From positions 3,720,001-3,784,000 of the forward strand of contig CBDBZO010000006.1 of NCBI GenBank assembly GCA_965213595.1: a DNA stretch of 64,000 nucleotides, read 5' to 3'. Shown one piece after another: positions 1-8,329 of this stretch. This DNA is from JBCCFC01 sp965213595 (GTDB lineage Bacteria; Chloroflexota; Anaerolineae; Caldilineales; Caldilineaceae). Within the stretch, counting starts at the first letter, position 1, and every line of letters starts with the position of its first letter. Made by a program: the position numbers and the translations under genes. The notes beneath the pieces are model-generated. The model worked only from the letters and a program-made list of their open reading frames with translations. It had not been told where the DNA came from and did no database searches.

Positions 1-101
1 TCCCGCTCCAGCTCGCGCGGCAGGTAGACGACGGTGTAGGCCATCGTGCCGAAATCGTAGTACTCGATGGGCGCTTCAAAGGCATAGGGGAAGAAGATCA
101 T
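1..101 (-). CDS. DUF1905 domain protein, N-terminal fragment (runs off window)
   Basis: Reading from the ATG at 101 towards position 1, the translation begins MIFFPYAFEAPIEYYDFG and continues with MAYTVVYLPRELE, which looks like the start of a DUF1905 (YdeI/OmpD-associated-like) domain. Only about 33 codons are inside the window, so length and C-terminal features cannot be judged. No function is established for this family. The identification is from remembered family sequence style only. Confidence 0.5.
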   Translation of the reverse strand, partial: MIFFPYAFEAPIEYYDFGTMAYTVVYLPRELER

Positions 102-129
102 AGCGAAAGCGTTTGATGATCTGCAGTAG

Positions 130-1101
130 CTAATCCAACACCGCCGGATTGACCACATCCTGTGGCCGCTCGCCCCGGAAAAGCTGGAGCACGCGCTCGA
201 CGGCCATGCGCTCCAGCCGCACGCGACTGTCCGCCGTGATGGCGGCGGTGTGGGGGGTGACGAGGATGCGGGGGTGGCGGCGCAGCGGCGAGTCGGCGGG
301 CGGCGGCTCCGGCTCGAAGACGTCCAGCCCCGCACCGGCCAGCTTGCCGCTGTCCACAGCGTCGAGCAGCGCGGCGGGGTCGACGAGGGGGCCGCGCGCG
401 AGGTTAAGCAGGTGGGCGCCGTCCTTCATGTGGGCGATGCGCTCGGCGTTCATCAGGTGATAGGTCTCCGGCGTCGACGGCACGTGGACGCTGACGAAAT
501 CGGACTGGGCGAGCAGACTATCCAGTTCACAGAGCGCGACGCCCAGTTCGCGCGCCTGCTCGTCCGAAACAAACGGGTCGTGGGCGATGACGCGCATCCC
601 CAGCCCGGCGCTGCACATCTGCGCCACCTTGCGCCCAATGCGGCCCAGCCCAATCAGCCCCAGCGTCTTCCCCGCGACTTCGGTGCTCGTGAGGTCGCTG
701 CGCGGCCCCCAGTTACCCTGCGCCAGGTTCGCATCCGCCTCCTTCAGCCGCTTCGCCACCGCCAGCAGCAGCGTGACCGTGTGCTCCGCCGTGGACTGCG
801 TCGGCCCGTCCGGTGCGTTGGTGACAACGACGTTGCGCTGGGTCGCCGCATCGAGATCGACGTTGTCGTAGCCGATGCCGGTGCGGGCGATGATGCGCAG
901 GTTGGGCAGGCGATCCAGAAAGTCGCCGTCGTACTGGATGCGCGACGAGGCGAGAATGGCCTGCGCGGGCAAGGCCGATTCGACCGGGTCGTCGTCCGGC
1001 GACGCCCAGTGGGAGACGGTCACGTGGTCGGGCAGCAGCGCCGCGAGGTCGGAAAAGGGGCGCACTTCGACCCAGAGGTGGGTGAGATTGGATAGGGACA
1101 T
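130..1101 (-). CDS. D-isomer-specific 2-hydroxyacid dehydrogenase
   Basis: A 323-residue NAD(P)-dependent oxidoreductase of the D-2-hydroxyacid dehydrogenase family, cytoplasmic, interconverting a 2-oxoacid and a D-2-hydroxyacid. The Rossmann dinucleotide motif GLIGLGRIG lies near residues 150-160. The family substrate/catalytic segments follow: LARGPLVD with the catalytic Arg, an acidic DVFEPEPPP segment, and VTPHTA with the catalytic His near residue 290. Length fits the family. I start at the ATG at 1101 (MSLSNL); a GTG eight codons upstream overlaps the neighbouring toxin-like gene and adds an unconserved leader. Substrate is not predictable: phosphoglycerate, glyoxylate/hydroxypyruvate or other oxoacids are all possible. 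Confidence 0.9.
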   Translation of the reverse strand: MSLSNLTHLWVEVRPFSDLAALLPDHVTVSHWASPDDDPVESALPAQAILASSRIQYDGDFLDRLPNLRIIARTGIGYDNVDLDAATQRNVVVTNAPDGPTQSTAEHTVTLLLAVAKRLKEADANLAQGNWGPRSDLTSTEVAGKTLGLIGLGRIGRKVAQMCSAGLGMRVIAHDPFVSDEQARELGVALCELDSLLAQSDFVSVHVPSTPETYHLMNAERIAHMKDGAHLLNLARGPLVDPAALLDAVDSGKLAGAGLDVFEPEPPPADSPLRRHPRILVTPHTAAITADSRVRLERMAVERVLQLFRGERPQDVVNPAVLD

Positions 1102-1114
1102 GGGGAGGCTTTTT

Positions 1115-1417
1115 CTAGCATACACTTTGTAAATGAGCGGTTAGAATTTCATCGAGCACTTGCTGAAGGGTAGCTGCAGGCGTGAGGATAATGTCGCTAC
1201 CGACATGTTTGTGCTCACGTTGTGAAAGGGCTGGTTTATGGTTGGCGTTATCGTAGCGAAAGATGAGCGCTTTTCGTGAATCTTGATAATGATAGCCATA
1301 CTTGACCTTTGACGGCGATTTGAGAATGTCAATCATCTTCCGAAAATGTAATTCGGACTCATCGCTAAATCTCAGAATACCGGTAAGGAACGCTCGCTGA
1401 TTCGAACGTTGGTCCAC
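1115..1417 (-). CDS. TumE-like (DUF6516) toxin-family protein
   Basis: The product contains the DUF6516/TumE signature: DQRSNQRAFLTGILRFSDESELHF, then a YGYHYQDSRKALIFRYDNANHKP stretch (split here: YGYHYQDS and FRYDNANHKP are the key parts). TumE proteins are putative toxins encoded beside a small antitoxin. The first canonical start is GTG 1417. However, the same frame stays open upstream to about 1510 and encodes LIISSLDHTQRVADLIRDV-type sequence that matches the usual family N-terminus, without ATG, GTG or TTG. An ATT (1507) or CTG start, or a start damaged by mutation, must be considered. The gene lies directly downstream of a possible partner gene, overlapping it slightly if the longer form is used. 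Confidence 0.65.
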   Translation of the reverse strand: MDQRSNQRAFLTGILRFSDESELHFRKMIDILKSPSKVKYGYHYQDSRKALIFRYDNANHKPALSQREHKHVGSDIILTPAATLQQVLDEILTAHLQSVC

Positions 1418-1490
1418 AAGAAAGTTGAGCAGCGACGCTTTCTCATACTCAACAACGTCGCGGATTAAGTCAGCGACGCGTTGTGTGTGG

Positions 1491-1823
1491 TCAAGGGAGC
1501 TGATAATGAGTCGCCTCCAGCATCTGCAACTCTTTCTCTAGCCCTTCGAGCATGTCTGCCTCGCCTGCCCACTCAATCCACTCCATGTCGCCACCTTCTA
1601 AATCTTCAGCAGCCATCTGATCAAGAAAGTACGCGGTCGTTACGTTGTACTGTTGTTCAAACCTTTGCAACTGCCGCTTCGTGTGACGAATGCTGGCACG
1701 CAGCCTATACTTATATGCCTCGACTGCGTGCAAGATGCTGTTTGCAATGCTCTGCTCGGGTAAATCAATCGTCATTTGAACGCTCATGTTAGCTCTCCTG
1801 ATTTCACAAATCTCAATGCCCAA
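1491..1823 (-). CDS. Small helical protein, putative antitoxin partner of the TumE-like gene
   Basis: A 110-residue protein without a recognised domain. An internal ATG (MSVQMTIDLPEQS, about residue 13) is an equally good start. The middle is Lys/Arg-rich and helical, and the C-terminus is acidic and Trp-containing (GGDMEWIEWAGEADMLEGLEKEL). The MTIDLPEQ start resembles the beta-strand opening of many small antitoxins, but I see no helix-turn-helix. Its stop codon lies inside the 5' part of the TumE-like reading frame, so the two are probably translated together. Antitoxin function is inferred from context only. Confidence 0.55.
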   Translation of the reverse strand: MGIEICEIRRANMSVQMTIDLPEQSIANSILHAVEAYKYRLRASIRHTKRQLQRFEQQYNVTTAYFLDQMAAEDLEGGDMEWIEWAGEADMLEGLEKELQMLEATHYQLP

Positions 1824-1861
1824 ATTCTAGTCGATTCACCGAGCGCTGTCCACTAATGAAA

Positions 1862-2917
1862 TTACTTCAGCCCCGTCGTCGCAATGCCCGTCGTGATAAA
1901 GCGCTGCAGGAAGGCAAAGACCACGGTGATCGGCAGCAGCGTCAGCACGGTCATCGCGAGGACGTAGTGCCACTGGACGTTGAGCTCGCCCTGGAAGGCG
2001 TTGAGCCCGACCTGGAGCGTGAACAATTCGCTGCGGCTGAGCACGATCAGCGGCCAGAGGAAGTCGTTCCAGCGCCACATCACCGAGAAAATTGTCAGCA
2101 CGGCCAGCGCGGGCGCGGCCAGCGGCAGCACGATCTGCCAGTAGATGCGCCACTCCGTTGCGCCGTCGATGCGCGCCGAGTCCATCAGTTCGTCCGGGAT
2201 CGTCAGCATGTACTGGCGCAGCAGGAAGACGCCTGTCGGCGTGGCCGCGCCGGGGATGATGACGCCCCACAGCGTGTTGTTCCAGCCAATCCGCGTGATC
2301 ACGAGGAAGACGGGCACGAGAATGACCGAGACGGGAATCATCAGCGTGGAGATGATCACGACGAAAATTACGTCGCGCCCGCGGAAGTGGTATTTGCTCA
2401 GCGCAAAGGCCGCCATGCTGTTGATGACCAGCGTGATGATCGTCGCCACAACCGTGACGATGACGCTGTTGCGCAGGTAGGTCAAGAAGTTGAAGCGGCC
2501 CAGCGGATCCAAATAATTCTCCCACGCCAGCCGCACGCGACGCACCGCCTCGCGCTGCTCAATCGGCACGGGGATAATCTCGCCCGGCACAGCGGGATCG
2601 ACCATCTGCGCCTCCAGCCCGATGCGGCGCACCTGCGCCAGCTCGCGCGTCGAGCCGTCGTCGAAGGTGACGTTGAAGACGGGCAGCGGATCCTCGTAGC
2701 CCTCAACGTCGATTTCAACTTGGCTCAGCGGCAGCAGCTGCGGCGGGAATTCGAGCAGCGCGGACTGCGTCTTAAACGAGGAGAGCACGAGCCAGAGCAC
2801 CGGCCCAAACATCAGCACCGTGCCCACGGTTAAGTAGAGATAACTGAGCCAGTCGCTCATATCCGGCGCGCGGCGACCGCGCGTTTGGGTGATGGCGGTG
2901 AGTATCGTTGAAAACAT
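1862..2917 (-). CDS. Carbohydrate ABC transporter permease, MalG/CUT1 type
   Basis: A 351-residue inner-membrane permease of the binding-protein-dependent transport (BPD) family. An N-terminal membrane segment (about residues 22-45) is followed by a roughly 90-residue hydrophilic periplasmic insertion, which is longer than usual. The five-helix permease core comes next, with the EAA-loop sequence IDGATEWRIYWQIVLP that docks the ATPase. It ends close to TGLK, typical of MalG. It lies downstream of a MalF-type permease and a solute-binding lipoprotein on the same strand, so the three form one sugar importer. No ATPase gene is present, which is common for CUT1 systems sharing an MsmX/UgpC-like subunit. 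Confidence 0.9.
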   Translation of the reverse strand: MFSTILTAITQTRGRRAPDMSDWLSYLYLTVGTVLMFGPVLWLVLSSFKTQSALLEFPPQLLPLSQVEIDVEGYEDPLPVFNVTFDDGSTRELAQVRRIGLEAQMVDPAVPGEIIPVPIEQREAVRRVRLAWENYLDPLGRFNFLTYLRNSVIVTVVATIITLVINSMAAFALSKYHFRGRDVIFVVIISTLMIPVSVILVPVFLVITRIGWNNTLWGVIIPGAATPTGVFLLRQYMLTIPDELMDSARIDGATEWRIYWQIVLPLAAPALAVLTIFSVMWRWNDFLWPLIVLSRSELFTLQVGLNAFQGELNVQWHYVLAMTVLTLLPITVVFAFLQRFITTGIATTGLK

Positions 2918-2934
2918 TGGCAGGAAATCCTTTG

Positions 2935-3050
2935 AGGAGCGGGGAAGCGGGGGGGCAGGGGGACAAGGGGGTGAAGAAGCAGGAGCGAAAATGCTGCAAT
3001 CTCTCCCCTGCTCCCCTGCTCCCCTGCTCCCTTGCTCCCTTGCTCAAGTC
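2935..3050. repeat. G-rich/C-rich inverted repeat built from a gggagcag-type word
   Basis: Between the two permease genes the plus strand is purine-rich (ggagcgggg, gggggacaaggggg). It then switches to tandem ctcccctg / ctcccttg octamers. The two halves are complementary, so a hairpin is possible. The same word occurs at 12906-13022 and 45303-45344. Confidence 0.7.
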
Positions 3051-4105
3051 ACGTCCGCCCGGCGACCGATGCGCAATTGGATCATCGTAAAAATAAAGAG
3101 CGCAATCGCCAGCAGCAGCGAGGCGGCGGCGGCGAGGCCAAAGCGCTGAATTTGGTTGGAGAAGCCGGTGTTGTAAATGTACTGCACGATGTACTGCGTG
3201 GCCGTGCCGGGCCCGCCGTTGGTCAGCACGAAGACCTCGTCGAAGACCTGAACGGCGCGGATCAGCGAGAGCACGAGCACGACAAACATGGTCGGCATCA
3301 GCAGCGGCAGGGTAATGAAGCGAAAGGATTGCCAGTCGCTCGTGCCGTCGATCGAGCCAGCTTCGTAGAGCTGCGCAGGGATCGCCTGCAGGCCGGCCAG
3401 CAAAATCAGCGTGTAAAAGCCCATCTGCGCCCAAATGCTGACGATGATGACCCACGCCGTGGCCCAATTGGAATCGAGCAGAAAGGGAATCGTCGTGCCG
3501 CCCAGCCCCACGACCAGCGCGTTGAGCAGCCCTTCGCGCTGCAAAATCCACTTCCAAATCAGCGCAACGACCACGGGCGAGAGCAGCACGGGGTAGAAAA
3601 AGACGGAGCGAAAAAAGGCGCGCCCGATAATGCGTCGGTTGAGCACGAGCGCCGTGATCAGCGAAAAGAGAATAATGCCGCCCACCTGAAAGACCACAAA
3701 GACGAGCGTATTGTAGATGGCGCGCCAAAACAGATCCTCACCGCAGCTGTTGGGGTCGAGGTAGTTGCCGCAGTCGAGCAGCAGTTCCAAATTTTGCGTG
3801 CCGACAAAGGGTCGCTCCTGGGGAAAGAGCGCCGTGCCGCCCGTAAAGGCATAGTAAAAATTGAGCAGCATCGGGAAGAGCACAAAGAGGCCGAAAATCA
3901 GCAGATTGGGCAGCACAAAAATGTAGCCCATGCGCTGCACGCCGATCCGCTTTTGAATAAAGTCCATCAGCGGCTCGAAGACGCTCATCACCAGGCCAAA
4001 GCCGCCAAAGACGGCGCGACCGGGCAGCGCGCTCAGCGAATTTGAAGCGGAGCGTGGTGGAGCGCTGGTTGGGGTCGCAGGGGGGGTGATGGTGGAGTCG
4101 TTCAT
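3044..4105 (-). CDS. Carbohydrate ABC transporter permease, MalF/CUT1 type
   Basis: A BPD-family permease of about 353 residues. After a Pro/Thr-rich cytoplasmic N-terminus there are about six membrane segments. The first is near YIFVLPNLLIFGLFVLFPM, and the EAA loop is IDGTSDWQSFRFITLP. A periplasmic loop between TM1 and TM2 includes a Cys-containing segment (DCGNYLDPNSCGED). I place the start at the ATG at 4105 (MNDSTI). An in-frame ATG at 4138 lies in the centre of a perfect 44-bp palindrome and would translate the palindrome arm. It pairs with the MalG-type permease downstream; partner and substrate are discussed under the binding protein. Confidence 0.88.
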   Translation of the reverse strand: MNDSTITPPATPTSAPPRSASNSLSALPGRAVFGGFGLVMSVFEPLMDFIQKRIGVQRMGYIFVLPNLLIFGLFVLFPMLLNFYYAFTGGTALFPQERPFVGTQNLELLLDCGNYLDPNSCGEDLFWRAIYNTLVFVVFQVGGIILFSLITALVLNRRIIGRAFFRSVFFYPVLLSPVVVALIWKWILQREGLLNALVVGLGGTTIPFLLDSNWATAWVIIVSIWAQMGFYTLILLAGLQAIPAQLYEAGSIDGTSDWQSFRFITLPLLMPTMFVVLVLSLIRAVQVFDEVFVLTNGGPGTATQYIVQYIYNTGFSNQIQRFGLAAAASLLLAIALFIFTMIQLRIGRRADVT

Positions 4106-4115
4106 AGTGGGAGGA

Positions 4116-4159
4116 AGGTAACCGTACGGGCACGCCATGGCGTGCCCGTACGGTTACCT
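4116..4159. repeat. Perfect 44-bp palindrome between binding-protein and permease genes
   Basis: The sequence is fully self-complementary around CCATGG (centre 4137/4138), with arms reading aggtaaccgtacgggcacgc. No loop bases are needed. It sits 35 bp after the binding-protein stop codon and just before the permease gene. It could act as an RNA hairpin that lowers downstream expression relative to the binding protein, or be a copy of an interspersed palindromic element. Confidence 0.9.
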
Positions 4160-4193
4160 CAATTTTTCTGAAAAGCGGTTGCGCTGCTGGAAT

Positions 4194-5525
4194 TTACCCG
4201 CCCTGCTCCGCGGCAATCAGCGCTTCGACATCCTCCTGGATGCGCGCGATGGCCTCGTCCAGCGTCAGCTCGCCCGTGATGGCCTGCGTCAGCCGGTCAC
4301 GCGTGGCGTCGAAGATGACGCGGTTGTAGGGGTAGGCTTGCAGATCGTAAGCCGTCTGCGACAGCTCGGCGACCTGGGCGGTAAAGACGCCCAAGGCATT
4401 TGAGGTAAGATCGAGCTCGGTATCAAAATTGAGGTCCTGCTCGGCCAAACCAAGATGGCCGGGAATGAAGAGCGTGCGCTCGGAGAATTCGCGCAGCACC
4501 TCTTCACTAGCCAGGTAATCCATCAGGCGACCAACTTCTTCCGGGTATTCTGTATCGGCAATGCCGACGAGCGCCGCGCCGCCAGGCATCCCCGTGCAGT
4601 CCGTACCCACACCGCAGGGGTTGGGCACAACGACCCAGTCAAATGCGTCGCCGATGGTCTCGCTGAACTGACCGATCTGCCAGGAACCGGACATGTAGAG
4701 CACAATCTGCCCGTTGACGAAGAGCTCGTTGGCTGGGGCATAGCCCGACGAGCCAGCCCACACGTCAAGCGGCATTGTGCCGTCGTCGTGCCAGCCGACC
4801 AGCAGCTCGCTCATGCGGCGGAAGCCCTCGTCGCCTTCGAGCAGCGGGTTGCCCTCGGCGTCAAAATAAACGGCGCCTTCGCTAATCGCGGGGCCGGCAA
4901 AGCGGTGGCCCGTGCGATCCATCGCCATGGCAAAATCCGTGCCCGTGGCCTCGGCGACTTCGCGCGTCGCGGCGGCCCAATCCTCCCACGTCGCGCCCTC
5001 GCCGGGCATCTCCACCCCCGCCTGCTCAAAGAGCGTCATGTTGACGTAGGGGCCGGTGACGGTCAGCTGCGTCATCATGCCGTTGATAGCTTCGGTGTCG
5101 TCCGCCACGCGCATCCAATCCAGGAAGGGGCCAAAGTTTTCCTCCCAGTAGGCTGGCTCTTCGACGTAGGGGCGCAGGTCGAGGAAATACTCGGCTAGGC
5201 CACCCAGGTCGGTAACGCGGGCAATATCGGGACCTTCGCCCGCTTCGAGCTGGATGGGCAGGTTTTCGAGAATCTGCTGGTAGGCCACCACGTCCATCAC
5301 CACGTCGATGTCGGGATTCTCTTCCTCAAAGCGGTCGAGCAGATCGCGCATGACTACGTCTTCGCTGCCGTCGGTGTAAAAGGTCATGCGCAGCTCAACG
5401 GCGTCGCCGCTGCCGGTATCGGCGCTCTGCGCTGCATCGGCTGCGGGCTCGGCGGCCACACAGGCCGACATCGCCATGGACAGCAGCAGAAAGAGTGCCA
5501 GCAGCCACTTTCGATTTACCTTCAT
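4194..5525 (-). CDS. Extracellular solute-binding lipoprotein of a sugar ABC importer (family 1)
   Basis: A 443-residue periplasm-facing lipoprotein. The signal peptide MKVNRKWLLALFLLLSMAMS is followed by the lipobox Cys in SAC. The mature part has the family-1 binding-protein pattern: ELRMTFYTDG near the start, FEEENPDIDVVMDV, NGQIVLYMSGSWQIGQF, and a closing region rich in Thr and Glu. The ATG at 5525 is preceded by AAGGAG at 7-nt spacing; the frame is open further upstream but that segment is not signal-peptide-like. It is first in the importer operon, with two permeases downstream. Substrate is probably an oligosaccharide or glycoside. Confidence 0.9.
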   Translation of the reverse strand: MKVNRKWLLALFLLLSMAMSACVAAEPAADAAQSADTGSGDAVELRMTFYTDGSEDVVMRDLLDRFEEENPDIDVVMDVVAYQQILENLPIQLEAGEGPDIARVTDLGGLAEYFLDLRPYVEEPAYWEENFGPFLDWMRVADDTEAINGMMTQLTVTGPYVNMTLFEQAGVEMPGEGATWEDWAAATREVAEATGTDFAMAMDRTGHRFAGPAISEGAVYFDAEGNPLLEGDEGFRRMSELLVGWHDDGTMPLDVWAGSSGYAPANELFVNGQIVLYMSGSWQIGQFSETIGDAFDWVVVPNPCGVGTDCTGMPGGAALVGIADTEYPEEVGRLMDYLASEEVLREFSERTLFIPGHLGLAEQDLNFDTELDLTSNALGVFTAQVAELSQTAYDLQAYPYNRVIFDATRDRLTQAITGELTLDEAIARIQEDVEALIAAEQGG

Positions 5526-5914
5526 AGAATTCTCCTTGATGATTTGTGTACCAGGCCGCAAAAGCCGGTACGGGGGAAGCAGATTAGGTTTAACCAAACG
5601 ATCAACTACAGCCGCAACGACAAAGCATATCAGAGGGGAGATGCTTAGGGAAGTTCGGGGCCGCGGCCCTGCGTCGCTGGGTCGAGCGGGGCACTGGCTC
5701 ATTTATGCCACACAACGGATGGATATGCAAACGCACCCCGCGGGAAGGCGGCAATTCAAAATAGAAAAAGGGAACCGCCGATGCACGCAGATAAACGCAG
5801 CTTTGGGCTGTGTTTTACATAGTCTTGTGTAGTTATTCACGTGAATTTGCGTCTATCTGCGGTTCAATCGGCGAATTTGAAATTGCTAACGGGAAGGGAT
5901 GTTAACTATCGGCA
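5526..5914. other. Gene-free spacer with an imperfect inverted repeat
   Basis: No convincing coding sequence. Between about 5769 and 5878 two arms (gaaccgccgatgcacgcag, and tttgcgtctatctgcggttc followed by aatcggcg) form an imperfect inverted repeat. It is made of ctgcg/acgcag words that recur elsewhere in the window. The upstream part should contain the importer promoter, but I could not pick a clear one. Confidence 0.5.
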
Positions 5915-6064
5915 TAAACAAGAAAGCCCGCTGCAAAGTGCGGCAGCGGGCTTTCTGGGTAGCTTTCTTCGTAAAAGCAAACGAGCACCCCCCTGGCAGC
6001 GATGGTTGGGTGTCATCGGAAGGGGATGCTCGCGGGAGCAGTGTAGTGCGTCAATGTAGTTGCG
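5915..6064 (-). ncRNA. Candidate small structured RNA of unknown class
   Basis: A near-consensus promoter (TTGACA at 6098-6093, 16-bp spacer, TATACT at 6076-6071) directs minus-strand transcription. There is no open frame of note. About 150 nt downstream is a strong hairpin (5921-5956) with a T-rich tail. In between, GAGCATCCCC pairs with GGGGTGCTC, enclosing a small CGATG/CATCG hairpin. This is the layout of a stand-alone sRNA gene. I do not recognise the family: the conserved SRP loop and tRNA or tmRNA signatures are absent. Confidence 0.55.
5921..5956 (-). terminator. Rho-independent terminator of the 6.0-kb sRNA candidate
   Basis: Fourteen-base perfect arms (agaaagcccgctgc and its complement) surround an 8-nt loop. 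On the minus strand the stem is followed by TTGTTTA. Confidence 0.8.
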
Positions 6065-6070
6065 AGGTGC

Positions 6071-6098
6071 AGTATATCACGCTTTGGCCAATTGTCAA
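6071..6098 (-). promoter_or_regulatory. Sigma-70-type promoter of the sRNA candidate
   Basis: On the minus strand, TTGACA (6098-6093), 16 bp, TATACT (6076-6071). Transcription would begin near 6064. Confidence 0.7.
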
Positions 6099-6309
6099 GT
6101 AGGGAAAATGTCAAATTCCCTACGATAACCCTGCGACATTTGTTGCAATTTACCTAACTTACCGCAAATAAAATTGTTATAACTTAGGGCCAAGATAAGT
6201 GTCATTAGCCGACCATAGCCGAAGCCGACCACGACGGAGAAAGATGACGATCACGGCCCAAGCGCGACGGAGAAAGCCGAGACGCTTGGGCCGTGACGGT
6301 CACTTTGGT

Positions 6310-8247
6310 CTACTCCTCGTCCGCGAAGATGGCCCAGCGACCATCCATGCCGTTTTCGGTGACGCCGTAGAAGACGCGCATATCGCCGTTTTCCTTGAGC
6401 GCCAGGTCATAGCGCACCTTGCCCGCGCGCTTGTCCTCGCGCACAACACCGATGTTGCCCTGCCACTTGACGTCTTTCTCTTTAACGGGCGCATCCTCGT
6501 GCTGACCAATGGCGTAATCCCATAGCTTGCGCGCGCCTTTGCGGCTCACGTTGTGGATCACGCGCCCGTTGCGCAAATCGCGCAGGCTGTGGACGCGATA
6601 GCCGTTGCGCTTCTGCGATTCCACCACTTCGACGCCGTCCTGCGGGAGGTAAAAGGCATCGTCTGGACCAACCTTTGTCGAAGGTGTAGTGGGGACGCTC
6701 TTTTCGCTGCCTTTGGGCGCTGCGTCCTCGCTGGCCTGCGCCTTGCCGCCGCTGCCGTTGCTGCCGCCGGACGATTGGCTGCGATTGTTGCTGCCGCCTC
6801 CACTACTGCCGTCGCTGCCGCTGCCGCTGCTGCGGCTGCGACCGCCCCGTCGGCTGCGGCTGCGACTGCCGCCGGACGAATCGTTCGCATCCTCTTCCTC
6901 GATCACCTCGCGCACGAGCGCTACAATCTCGTCGCGCACGGCGAGGTTGGTGTCGTCGTCGTCGCGCAGGTAGAATTTGGAATCGTCCAGCGCATAGGGG
7001 CGCGATTTGCCTTTCTCCACTTTTGCGCGCAGTACGGTCGTGCCTTCGCTCTCCAGCATGTCAAACTTGATGTCGAGCGGCGGCTTGATGCGCTCTTCCG
7101 CCTCGCTGCGAATCGACTTCTCCACTTCGGGCAAATCCTTCATACCCTTGGCCTTGGTCTGCTTTTGACCCGCACCCAGGAAGACGCTGCCGCCGTTGGT
7201 GTTGGCAAAGGCGCAGAGATCGGACAAAATGGCCGTGAGCCGACCGCCGCGCTTGGCCGCCGATTCGTGGAAGCTCTGCGTGGCCGAAGGGCCTTCTTCA
7301 CGCGCCGCCGCCACGGCATCATACGGCTTATTCTTTTCGCGGGCGGGGCGGGTATCCTCAAAGCGCTCCGAGCGCAGCAGCTCGCGGATGGCCTCGAACG
7401 AGGGCTCGGCCAGCCGCAGCTCGGTGGGGCGCTCGCCAATGCCCAGCCGCTTGGCGTTCTTGGCGTCGACTTCGAGCCGGTGCGCGTCGCTGCCCTGGAT
7501 GCAGTGCATCTTGCGCGGGTATTCGGCCTTGCTGCCGTTGAAAAAGCGCGCCGTCGAGCGCCCGCGCTTATCGTGATCCGTAACTTCGAGTGCGTCCAGA
7601 TATTCGTTCTGGGTGTAGGCGATCTTCGTCTGCCCGCCAAAGGGGAAGTTGCGCATGGCCACGCCGTGGGTGCTGTTGGCATGCGCCGCAATCGCCAGCC
7701 CGCCCGCTTCGTGGATGACTTTGTAGGCCGTCAGCACGTCTGCGCTCGCGCCCGTCTCCGTCGAGCCAACGTCCAGCTTCTCCGGCGGCACGCTCAGGGT
7801 CAGCAGCACGTGCTCCAGCTCGCGCACCGCGGTTTCGGGTGGGAAAATGCCCAAAATATGGAAACCAAAGGTGGCGGTAAACTCAAAGCCCGGCAGCACC
7901 AGCACCTTGTTGGTCAGCTCGCGCCACTCGGCCAGCTTGGCCTTTTCTTCGTCGGTCAAGCGCTTGGCCCCTTCGAGCCGCATCAGCCACTCGACTTCCT
8001 CGCGGATGGCCGCCACGCCCGCCACCGTGTTGTGGTCGGTAATGGCGACAATGTCCAAATCCTTCTCCGCCGCTTGCCGCATCCATTCCAGATACGTCAC
8101 CTTCGGCTGTTCATAATCGTTGGAGCCGGGCGTGTGCAGGTGTAAATCCACCCGATACCACTGGCGCTTGCCGCCTCCATTTTGGTCGCCCCGTGATGAT
8201 TCACTGGTTTGGCGACCGCTCGTATTCGGTTTTCGTCTTCTACTCAC
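6310..8247 (-). CDS. PHP-domain phosphoesterase fused to an AlbA-type nucleic-acid-binding domain
   Basis: A 645-residue protein. Start is GTG 8247, preceded by AGGAGA at about 9 nt. A PHP metal-dependent phosphoesterase domain spans about residues 30-270: DLHLHT at 34-39, TDHNT, AAHANSTHG and GSDAHR supply metal ligands. Next comes a Schlafen-like AlbA_2 region (about 310-460; KRGGRLTAILSDLCAFANTNGG, FLGAGQ and the RPYAL... FYLRDD end). A roughly 65-residue Ser/Gly/Arg linker leads to a charged C-terminal domain of about 100 residues (VIHNVSRKGARKLWDYAI, KWQGNIGVVREDKRAGK) that I do not recognise. The architecture suggests nucleic-acid processing or DNA repair, by inference only. It is monocistronic. 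Confidence 0.8.
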   Translation of the reverse strand: MSRRRKPNTSGRQTSESSRGDQNGGGKRQWYRVDLHLHTPGSNDYEQPKVTYLEWMRQAAEKDLDIVAITDHNTVAGVAAIREEVEWLMRLEGAKRLTDEEKAKLAEWRELTNKVLVLPGFEFTATFGFHILGIFPPETAVRELEHVLLTLSVPPEKLDVGSTETGASADVLTAYKVIHEAGGLAIAAHANSTHGVAMRNFPFGGQTKIAYTQNEYLDALEVTDHDKRGRSTARFFNGSKAEYPRKMHCIQGSDAHRLEVDAKNAKRLGIGERPTELRLAEPSFEAIRELLRSERFEDTRPAREKNKPYDAVAAAREEGPSATQSFHESAAKRGGRLTAILSDLCAFANTNGGSVFLGAGQKQTKAKGMKDLPEVEKSIRSEAEERIKPPLDIKFDMLESEGTTVLRAKVEKGKSRPYALDDSKFYLRDDDDTNLAVRDEIVALVREVIEEEDANDSSGGSRSRSRRGGRSRSSGSGSDGSSGGGSNNRSQSSGGSNGSGGKAQASEDAAPKGSEKSVPTTPSTKVGPDDAFYLPQDGVEVVESQKRNGYRVHSLRDLRNGRVIHNVSRKGARKLWDYAIGQHEDAPVKEKDVKWQGNIGVVREDKRAGKVRYDLALKENGDMRVFYGVTENGMDGRWAIFADEE

Positions 8248-8329
8248 GACTGTCTGTTCTCCTGATGGAGAGTATTGCTTGTTGCTTATTGCGTATCTGT
8301 GGCTCGTTAAAAACAAATAGGGGTCCGAG

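Noticed and set aside
5915..6064. SRP (4.5S) RNA
   Set aside because: The conserved GGTCAGG...GGAAGG.AGCAGCC loop is absent on both strands.
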